From positions 247,092-311,091 of the forward strand of contig NTMA01000042.1 in NCBI GenBank assembly GCA_002917075.1: a stretch of 64,000 nucleotides of DNA, given 5' to 3'. The notes beneath the pieces are model-generated. The model saw only the letters and a list, made by a program, of their open reading frames with translations. It had not been told where the DNA came from and did no database searches. Positions 54,569 to 64,000 of this stretch are shown piece after piece (positions within the stretch are counted from its first letter, which is position 1; every line of letters starts with the position of its first letter). This stretch comes from Hawksworthiomyces lignivorus. Lineage: Eukaryota > Ascomycota > Sordariomycetes > Ophiostomatales > Ophiostomataceae. Made by a program: the position numbers and the translations under genes.

Positions 54569-57500
54569 ATGGCGAACCTATACTTTGCGCACTCGAGTGC
54601 GCCCCTCAAGACGATTGAGGAAATCCAGTTCGGCATGCTGTCGCCCGAGGAGATCAAGAACATGAGCGTGGCGCACATTATCTATCCCGAAGCGATGGAT
54701 GAGAGCAAAACCAAGCCGCGCGACGGTGGTGTCAATGACCCTCTGCTTGGATCCGTCGACCGCCAGTTCAAGTGCAAGACTTGCACAGAGAACATGTCCG
54801 AGTGTCCCGGCCATTTCGGCCACATCGAACTGGCTAAACCTGTCTACCATCCCGGTTTCATCAAGAAGACCAAGAAGGTCCTCGAGATTGTTTGCCATAA
54901 CTGCAGTATGGTGCTTGCGGACAGGGTTAGTACTTGAGAGCTCCAGATCGACGCGGATGAAGTGCGATGCGTTGAGCTCTTTGGGCTCTTTGTTATTGAT
55001 CTGTGCTAACCTTCTGTCTCTTCCTCTCCCTCTTCCCTCCCTTTCAAACAGAGTGACCCTGAATTTTTAGCTGCTGTCAACACACGCGATCCCAAGGCTC
55101 GGTTCCAGCGCGTCTGGGAGTGCTGCAAGAAGAAGAAGCGTTGTGAGAACGAAGTCAAGTCGGAACAGGACGACGAGTTCGATCCCAATCCTACCAACAA
55201 GCTCGCCAAGCAGCAGCCGCACAACCATGGCGGCTGTGGCAACACGCAGCCTGCCGTGCGCCAGACGGGTCTGCAGCTGTGGGCACACTACGAGATCGAG
55301 CGCGACGAGGGCGGCAAGACCAAGGAGAAGAAATTGCTCACCGCCGAGCTGGCCCTCAACATTCTCCGCCGCATCAGCAACTCCGACATCCGCGACATGG
55401 GCCTGAACATCGACTACGCCCGCCCGGAGTGGATGGTCGTCACCGTCCTGCCTGTGCCCCCGCCGCCTGTCCGCCCCAGTATCTCCATGGATGGTACCGG
55501 CACCGGCATGCGCAACGAGGATGACTTGACCTTCAAGTTGGGTGACATTATCCGTGCCAATGCCAACGTCAAGCAGGCCATCAACGAAGGTTCCCCCGCA
55601 CACATCTCCTCTGACTTTGAGCAGCTGCTGCAATACCATGTCGCCACGTACATGGACAATGACATCGCTGCTATCCCCAAGGCGCTGCAGAAGAGCGGCC
55701 GTCCTGTCAAGGCCATCCGCGCCCGTCTCAAGGGCAAGGAGGGTCGTCTGCGTGGTAACCTGATGGGTAAGCGTGTCGATTTCTCGGCACGTACTGTGAT
55801 TACGGGTGACGCCAACATCTCTCTGGACGAGGTCGGTGTGCCGCGCAGCATTGCGCGCACTCTGACCTACCCGGAGACCGTTACCCCATACAACATCAGC
55901 CGTCTTCACCAGCTGGTGCAGAACGGCCCCAACGAGCACCCTGGTGCCAAGTACGTGATTCGCTCCGATGGTACGCGTATTGATCTCCGTCATCACCGCC
56001 GCGCCGGTCAGATCTCGCTGGAGTACGGCTGGAAGGTGGAGAGACATCTGATCGACGGCGACTTTATCATCTTCAATCGTCAGCCATCTCTGCACAAGGA
56101 GTCCATGATGGGCCATCGTGTACGCGTTATGCCCTACTCCACGTTCCGTCTGAATCTCTCTGTGACGTCTCCGTACAACGCCGATTTCGACGGTGACGAG
56201 ATGAACTTGCACGTCCCGCAGACTGAGGAGACACGTGCAGAGGTCATGCAGCTGTGCATGGTTCCGCTCAACATTGTGTCGCCCCAGCGGAACGGCCCTC
56301 TGATGGGTATTGTGCAGGACACGCTTGCCGGTGTGTACAAGCTGTGTCGTCGTGATGTCTTCCTCACAAAGGAGCAGGTCATGAACATCATGCTGTGGGT
56401 CCCTGAGTGGGACGGCGTGATCCCGCAGCCCGCCATCTTCAAGCCGCGGCCGCGCTGGACCGGAAAGCAGATTATCAGTCTAGTGATCCCCAAGACGGTG
56501 AGCTTGCGAATGGGCAATGACGACACGGCCCTCAAGGACGACGGTCTTCTCATCCAGACTGGCGAGCTCATGTACGGTCTTCTGACGAAGAAGAGCGTCG
56601 GTGCCTCGGGTGGCGGAATTATCCATATCTGCTACAACGAGCTTGGCTCTGACGCCGCCATGGCCTTCCTCAACGGCTGCCAGCGTGTGGTCAACTATTG
56701 GCTGCTGCATAACGGTCACAGCATTGGTATCGGCGACACCATCCCCGACAAGGTCACCATCGAAAAGGTGCAGGTGCAGATCGACGAGCAGAAGGATGAG
56801 GTGCGCCGCCTCACGCAGATGGCCACGGCCAACGAGCTTGAGGCTCTGCCCGGTATGAACATCCGTGAGACCTTTGAAAACAAGGTCTCGAAAGCTCTCA
56901 ACACCGCCCGTGACAAGGCTGGTACCACGACCCAAGAGGGTCTAAAGGATCTCAACAATGCCGTCACCATGGCCCGTTCTGGTTCCAAGGGTTCCTCTAT
57001 CAACATCTCCCAGATGTCAGCCTTGGTGGGCCAGCAGATCGTCGAGGGCAAGCGCATTCCCTTCGGTTTCAAGTACCGCACGCTGCCCCACTTCACTAAG
57101 GACGACTATTCTCCCGAGGCCCGCGGCTTCGTCGAGAACTCGTACCTCCGTGGTCTCACACCCACTGAATTCTTCTTCCACGCCATGGCTGGTCGTGAGG
57201 GTCTCATTGACACCGCTGTCAAGACTGCTGAGACTGGTTACATCCAGCGTCGTCTGGTCAAGGCTCTGGAAGATGTCAGTGCCAAGTACGACGGCACCGT
57301 GCGTAATTCCCTTGGTGACGTCATCCAGTTCATCTATGGCGAAGACGGTCTGGACGGCGTCCAGATCGAGGAACAGCGTATGGACCACCTCAACATGTCC
57401 ATTGACAAGTTTTCCAAGATGTACCGGCTGGACGTCATGAGCCCGACGCGCTCGTCGGCGCTCGATGCCCTCGAGTACGGCAACGAGATCTCTGGAGACC

Positions 57501-59971
57501 CGGAGGCACAGGAGATGCTCGACAACGAGTATGAGGCGCTACTGACTGATCGCGAGCTGATTCGTTCCATCAACCGCAGACGTCTCAGCACTATCTTGGG
57601 CAAGAAGGACGAAGAGATGATGCAGCTACCTCTGAATGTTGTTCGCATCATCAACTCGGCCCAGAAGCTGTTCAAGCTCGACGATGCACAGCGCAGTGAT
57701 CTGCGTCCTCAAGATGTCATCCCCGTCGTGAAGAAGGTGCTAGACCAGATGATTGTCGTTCGCGGCAGCGATCCAATCTCCATCGAAGCAGACAAGAGCG
57801 CAACTATCTTGTATAAAGCCCAGCTGCGCTCTCGTCTAGCCTACAAGCGTCTGGCAGTCGACCTGCGTCTGACGCGCATGGCCTTCGACCACATCATTGG
57901 CGAGCTCAGCAGCCGCTGGGCGCGGGCCATGGTCAACCCTGGCGAGATGGTGGGTGTCTTGGCTGCACAATCCATTGGTGAGCCGGCCACGCAGATGACC
58001 CTGAACACGTTCCACTTTGCTGGTGTGTCGTCCAAGAACGTCACGCTCGGTGTGCCGCGTCTCAAGGAGATTCTCAACGTCGCCAGCAACATCAAGACGC
58101 CGTCCATGGCCGTCTACCTAGACGATGCCGATGGCCTGCACCCGACGCAAGAGCGTGCCAAGGAGCTGCGTAGCATTGTCGAGCACACCAACCTACGGTC
58201 GGTGACTGCGGTGACGGAGATCTACTACGACCCCGACGTGCGGTGGACCAACATAGCTGAGGACGAGAACATTCTGGAATCGTACTTCCTCATTCCTGAA
58301 GACGTAGCTACGAATCTGGACCAGCAATCCCGCTGGATGCTGCGTATCACGCTCGACCGCCAAAAGATGCTCGACAAGGGCCTGTCCATTGAGGATGTCG
58401 CAAACCGCATCAAGGAGGAGTACCCGACCGACCTGGGCGTTATTTTCAGCGATAACAACGCCGACGATCAAGTCATTCGCATCCGGACGGTGCGCCAGGA
58501 CGGCGAGAAGGATGAGGAAGGTGCCTTGGAGGACGATGTCATGCTGAAGCGTCTCGAGACGCATCTGCTGGACACCCTGACGCTCCGCGGTGTGGCCGGC
58601 ATCGAGCGTGCGTTCTTAAACAAGGACACCATGCTCATCCGCACCGAGAACGACGCCCTCTTGGCAAACAAGGACGACCCGCGCTGCACGGCCTGGTACC
58701 TCGATACGGAGGGTTCTGCTCTCCGTGCCGTCCTGGCCGTAGACGGCGTCGATCCCAAGCGAACGTACACGAACGACCTGCACCAGGTGGTGGACGTGTT
58801 CGGCATCGAAGCCGCCCGGTCGACTCTGCTGCGCGAGCTGACGGCTGTGCTGTCGTTTGACGGTTCGTATGTCAACCACCGGCATCTTGCGCTCCTGGTC
58901 GACGTCATGACATATCGCGGCAGCATCGCTGCGGTGACGCGTCATGGTATCAACCGCGCCGACACAGGAGCTCTGATGCGCTGTTCCTTCGAAGAGACGG
59001 TGGAGATCCTGCTGGAGGCTGCGGCCGTAGGTGAGCTGGACGACTGCCGCGGTATCTCGGAGAACGTCATGCTGGGCCAGCTGGCGCCGATGGGCACGGG
59101 TCATTTCGAAGTGCTCCTCGACCCCAAGATGCTGGAGACTGTCATCTCGGACAACTCGCGCATGGGCCTGATGCCTGGCCTCACTGTCAAGGGCAGCCAG
59201 CTGGAAGGCGCCGCCACCCCCTACGACACGGGATCGCCTCTGGCGGACTCGGGCTACCTCAGCATCAGCTCGCCGGCCATGGGCAACTTCTCGCCCATCA
59301 TGGGAGCTGGCTCCGAGACGCCCGCAGGCCTGGGCACAGAGTATGGCGGCAGCGGGTTCGGCGGCATTGGCGGCTACTCCGGTGCCAGCCCGCGCCCGAC
59401 CAGCCCCTTCAGCACGTCGCCAGCGTCTCCGTTCAGCAGCGGCTATGGCAGCTACTCGCCGTCATCGCCCTCGGCTGGCTATTCGCCGACGTCGCCGCTC
59501 ATGGACATGGGCGGCCGCTTCGCCGCGTCGCCGCAGTTCAGCCCCTCATCGCCGTCGTTCTCGCCGACGTCGCCGATGATGCGGCCGACAAGCCCCAACT
59601 ACAGCCCCACGTCGCCGAGCTACTCGCCGGCTTCGCCGTCGGCGGCGCGGCACTACTCGCCGACGTCCCCTGCGCAGTTCAACTCGCCGACCTCTCCCTC
59701 GTACTCGCCGGCGAGCCCGAACTACAGCCCGGCATCTCCCAATCTCCATGCCACATCTCCCTCGTACTCCCCCGCGTCGCCTACGTGGTCGCCTACGTCG
59801 CCGGAGGCGTACTCTCCTACGAGTCCCACGTTCCAGCGGTCGCCGGGACAGCAGGCGTCACCGACCAGCCCCAGCTACTCGCCGACGTCTCCGACGTTCT
59901 CGCCAAGGACGCCGGGCCGCGGCCCGCCGGGACAAAACTCGTACTCTCCCACCTCGCCCACCAACAACTAA
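54569..59971 (+). CDS. rpb1: RNA polymerase II largest subunit Rpb1
   Basis: Exons 54569-54925 and 55052-59971 (1,758 aa), split by a 126-nt intron (GTTAGT...AAACAG, phase 0). The N-terminus holds the clamp zinc-binding Cys/His motifs: [17 protein letters not shown] and, later, CHNC. The catalytic loop [11 protein letters not shown] carries the three Asp that bind the active-site magnesium. The bridge-helix/trigger-loop region [18 protein letters not shown] follows, with [14 protein letters not shown]. From about 59455 the C-terminal domain consists of heptads on YSPTSPS with many Ala, Asn, Thr or Phe variants; I count about 15 clear heptads plus several partial ones. The enzyme makes all mRNA. 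The rest of the frame is uninterrupted, which supports a working gene. Confidence 0.97.
59455..59968 (+). repeat. Rpb1 C-terminal heptad repeats
   Basis: Coding repeats of 21 bp for YSPxSPx heptads, interrupted by non-heptad spacers such as [10 protein letters not shown] and QRSPGQQ. The last heptad is YSPTSPT, followed by NN and the stop. Confidence 0.9.
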
Positions 59972-62900
59972 TGTTTCCCTTCCACTTAGTTTACTTTCTG
60001 ATTTTATTGCGCTGTCTTGCTTAGTTTCTAGTTGTTCGACACAGGCTGTCACGGGTTGCGTTTTCCAATATATGGAGAAGACGGGTGTTCTTTTTTTCTT
60101 CAATGTTTCTCTTTTCCATTAATTATTTTTTCTTTATTCTTTACCTTGCATCATAGAAGCGTTCTCTTTTTTTATTTTCCTTTTTCCATTGAACAACCCA
60201 AAAAAATTTGCAAAAGGAGGCCTACAAAAAAGACGATTTGCAGAGGAGGAAAAGAACATGGGGTTTTTTGTACTATTATATTTCGCTCACACACAAAAAG
60301 AACATAGGAGGAGAAAGCGGGAAAGATTCGAGCAAAGGGATCGTTGTATCTATCTACATAGAGAAGAAGACGAAGGGAGGGAGACAGGGCGAAAGCGGTG
60401 TTCTACGGCAGCAGGGCGGAAGTGAAATGGACTTCCAAATTTGAGAATTTAAGATTGGAAATAGGAGAGATATGGGCAGAAGAACACAAGAAAAAACAAA
60501 GAAATATATGAAAAAAAAAAAGAAGAAACACGAGGGATAATTATCCCACAGCTTAAAGAGTGACGAAGGGCGAGGCGCCGTATCAGGAGGACGGCCGAGA
60601 AGAAAAAACACGACGATGGGCTTTTCAGATTGCTTCTCATTACAAAATGGAGGATGGTTCGGACTACCCTTTTTGTTTTTGGCAAGTTTTGCTTTACTTT
60701 TTTCTTACTGCGTCTCATCATTTTTGGTGTTGTTTTTATTGTTCTTAGAAACAAAGTAGGCCTCCTCTTTTTCTATGAGAAATGGACCAGATACATCCAC
60801 ATCTTCCGCTCGTAGTTGTTTCTAGTGAACACTATCGTGAACCACTAGCACTGCGCTCGCTTACCTCGTTAATGCTGGGCGTGTGCTACCATGAACACTG
60901 CAAATGGTGGGAAGCATTGTTCCTTTTTCCAAACCCAGCAAGTAGAGCCGTAGGCAGATGCAAACAAACGGGGCAGATTCGGCAACGTGGTTCCTTCTGC
61001 TTTGTTTTTCTTTATATGCAGCAATTCGGGGGCATGTTTTCATCTCCATCTCTTTCTCTTTTTGTTTTTTATCTTATCCTCCTTTTATTTTGCTCCTCTG
61101 AGCTGCTTCGTACTTTTGTCTGCTCCATCGAGATAGCAACCCATCATCGACAAATAAGGAGTCAGCAAGACGCAAATTGCCAGCCGGTATGCAATAGAGG
61201 CCTGCAGAGAAAATCCCACGCTTTTTCCTCATAGGGACGTTCGATGCGAAAGGCGCAGCGAGACCAGCTAAACAATTTGAAGAAGGGGGGGCCTCTTGGA
61301 GGGAAAAGCAGCCTTCCCTAACAAAATCCCATCCAGCGCATCATGCCATTTTCCTTTCACACCCTCTTTTTCATACACATCTCTTCTTCAGCTTTCTTCT
61401 TGGCTCTCATCTAATTTCTTTACTCCTCCTCAGGCCATCACGATCGTCCGTGTTGCCTCTCACGCATCTCCGTCACAGGCTGCTAAGCCGCGCATCTCCG
61501 ATCACCGAAAACTGGGCTGATTGCTGAATGCATGACAAGTGCGAGTACGAGGAATGCAGCATCCCACGCATCGACCTGCCAGCCTAGGGAAAAGGATATT
61601 CCTCCGAGGTGCACAAATTAAGAAGATCAAAATAAACACAGGAAAGAGAGAGAAAAGAGAAAGAGAAAAAGAAAAAGAAAAGAAAACATTATTGTAACCG
61701 ACTGCCTGGGCGTTCCAGAATGAGCGACCCGCTTCGTATCTTAGGGCTCACATGTCCTCGCAACACACGGGACTGTCACAGGGGGTTTTCCTCAATAGCG
61801 CCTCTCAGCTGAATTGAGAGGCATGCAATTCACGTGTAGGGCCAAGCTCATGTTCTCAGGGGTATCTACACGCGGGAGTGCTGCTTGCTATCGCAGTTAA
61901 GAAAAGTACCAAAATTTTCCCTGAGGCTTCTTAAGACCGAAAGATGTCAAATGGAATAGGAAAATGAACGAGTCAAGCAGCTCTGCTGTTCCTGTGCGTC
62001 GAGAACAGTCAATTGCCTACCAGATGTGCCGCGGTGCCGAAACTTCCCTGGCCTGAGTTCTCTGTAATGACAGATCGACAGCATAGCACAAACTGGACCC
62101 TGGTCATGACATTTGCATTCTTGGTGCTCGTCGTGCCAGAAGGGAGCAAAAGCACGGAAGAGAGTGCTCGGAAGCCGGCGTGAGAAAAGCAGTCAACTGA
62201 CAGAAAAAAGAAATTGCGTATTTCCTTTTTTTTTTTTTTGTCTTTTTTCTCATCGCCCCTCGGGGCCCCGCTGCCACAAGAACGGTGCTCGTCTTGCCAC
62301 GAGAGGCCGCGGTTAAAAGACAACCCCGGATCTTCACACAAGGGGCTTATCACTCTCCGGGCAGTGGCTAGTTTACCGGCTAGCCTCGGGAGAGCATTCT
62401 ACCAGTACGTACGAAGCTGACGTTGCGTGCAATGCACTTGCCTGTCAGAGCATGCAATTCAGAGGACCACAGGACTCGCGATCATACGGGGCAAAAAAAG
62501 ACAAAAGCAAAAAAAGAATAAGCTTAAGAAAGAGAGAGACAGCCAAGGAGCAAAACCGAAAAGTGAAAACGGGACTGGCACAGCCCCTTGCAAGTTCCCC
62601 CCGGACCCATGACATTATCGTACGAACTAACACAGATCATGCGGTGGCGCGGTCTCGTCGAAATCGATTCACCATATCGCGTCCTTCTTCAGAACCCTGG
62701 GGAGCCTGAGCTTCCTTGCCGCGCGCTGCCATCGCCCCCTCCCCATACTCGTATACTAACTATCCTTCTAGTACCCCGCAAAGTCGGCTCCGCGTGTTAC
62801 TCTACTGGCCTCTCTGGCCCAATAACCGAGTCTGGCGACTTTGCCCTCCCAGCCTATCTTATCATTTTCCTCTTCCCTTCGTCCAATTTTGCTTCACAGT

Positions 62901-64000
62901 CTTCCTGCGTACACGCGCTGGCGCGCGCACGCACACACACACACCACCACCCCTTTGCTTGCATCCCCGTCCGCATAGCTCCCGGGAAATCTTCTTATTC
63001 ATACCGAGAAACCCAATCAAACTGCTCTCCTCATGAGATTCGCAGTCCCGAGTCGGTGGAAACCGCCTGCGGATAGTCTAAATTGAGCCTCGAGCTTTGT
63101 TTTGTGTCTTGATCTCCACAATAGAAACGACACTAATACGATTCGTGACATACGAGTTACAGAGAATAGTACGAGAATGTGCGATTATGTAGGTACCTGT
63201 CACGGTCTGGCCATGGCCTGCATCACAGGAACGGTGGTGGCTTAAATTTTCCCTTCCAATGGAATCTCTTAGGTCACGAAGAAGTGGGAAGTTCTAAGCG
63301 TCTTCCATCTTCTTGTGTGCGTGCACTTTGTGTCGTCTCTCCTATCTTTTCCAATTTATCCTTTCACCCCAAGGGCCGCGGGGGGTCAATTTCCTGGCGG
63401 CGAGGACGGCTTTCCGTGGCTATCCGCTCAGCCTTTTTGGCTTTCTGTGGTCTTGGGTTCTCCGTCCAATTTTTTTCTGATTTTTCAGCATTTTTTTCCA
63501 GCGTATATTCGATTTCTTTTATCTATTTTATTGTGTTGTCAACTTGGCTCCTCGGGGTTCTGCCAATGGCAACCCCACGTGTGTGCGTGGGCACCTGGCC
63601 AACCATGACCGCAAATCCGTGGCATACGTACCCTCCTTGTTCGTCTTGTTGCTCATCGAATTGTCTCATAATTTAGCAGCCTGTTCATGGACGCCTCCGC
63701 TGGCCTGGCTCGCAGGCTTTTGAGTGAAAGCTTCCACAAGATTCTTTCTAGTGCGGCCTTGCTGACCGTCTTGGCCGCCTCATACGATGTTGCTCGAGAA
63801 CCCCCAATCATGCAGTTGCAGTCCCCCACCAGGCTCTTGTTCTGGCCGTCGTTGTCAAGGTCAAGGGATCTCTGCTGATGCTAAGGGCGCATGTGAAAGT
63901 GAGATTATGTAGGAAAAGGGCCTTTGGGGGGGGTCGCTTTTTTGAAGTTTCACGAGCTGGTTCCACTTACAAAGAAAGTAACAGGAAGCGCAACTCTAGT
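59972..64000. other. 4-kb region without a recognisable gene
   Basis: Downstream of RPB1 lie T-rich then purine-rich stretches (60100-60560), AG-rich runs (61630-61690), a short CACACA run near 62930 and CT-rich blocks (61340-61440, 62730-62960, 63300-63550). Several frames exist (for example 62588-63076 and 63179-63676, +), but their composition follows the CT-rich DNA and none shows a motif or splice pattern. The right part may be the leader of a gene lying beyond the window. Confidence 0.45.

Noticed and set aside
1..64000. CRISPR arrays, bacterial operons or ribosome-binding sites
   Set aside because: The introns and gene content are eukaryotic; no regularly spaced repeats of that kind were seen.

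Overview
The window is nuclear DNA of a filamentous ascomycete (Pezizomycotina, probably a sordariomycete-like lineage; the lineage is inference). The evidence is GT-AG introns of about 60-210 nt with CTAAC/CTGAC-like branch points, heterokaryon-incompatibility (HET) genes, a Fot1/Pot2-type DNA transposon, CT-rich leaders in front of housekeeping genes, and an RNA polymerase II Rpb1 with a YSPTSPS-type tail.

Layout. 1-24 kb is mostly accessory: a truncated HET gene, a possible nuclease-fold protein, a HET-ankyrin gene with unusually short repeats, an SDR oxidoreductase, an F-box protein, a three-exon orphan gene, a defective Fot1-like transposon with recognisable ends, a SAM methyltransferase, an M3 zinc metallopeptidase with one doubtful splice site, an intron-containing tRNA-Thr, and an FAD monooxygenase. 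The SAGA subunit Spt3 lies at 22.2-23.3 kb. From 26 to 36 kb come a malonyl-CoA-synthetase-like enzyme with Asn-Gly repeat insertions, eIF4E, an unknown membrane protein and a Tma23-like G-patch protein. From 36 to 52 kb come a C2H2 zinc-finger-like gene, a VIT/VWA gene split by one in-frame TAG, the tRNA-His guanylyltransferase Thg1, the COMPASS subunit Swd1, an NmrA-like protein, a secreted Cys-containing protein and a shattered alcohol-dehydrogenase pseudogene. RPB1 occupies 54.6-60.0 kb, followed by about 4 kb in which I see no gene.

How they work together. The core genes serve transcription (Rpb1, Spt3, Swd1), translation (eIF4E, Thg1, tRNA-Thr) and ribosome biogenesis (Tma23-like), but they are ordinary neighbours, not an operon. 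The tailoring-type enzymes (SDR, methyltransferase, FAD monooxygenase) are scattered and no PKS, NRPS or terpene cyclase is present, so I do not call a metabolite cluster. The best candidates for unusual biology are the HET / nuclease-like / HET-ankyrin trio at the left end, the VIT/VWA reading frame with its single stop, and the two-part secreted protein. Exon structures were built by eye from splice signals, reading phase and family motifs; no alignment or RNA evidence was available.
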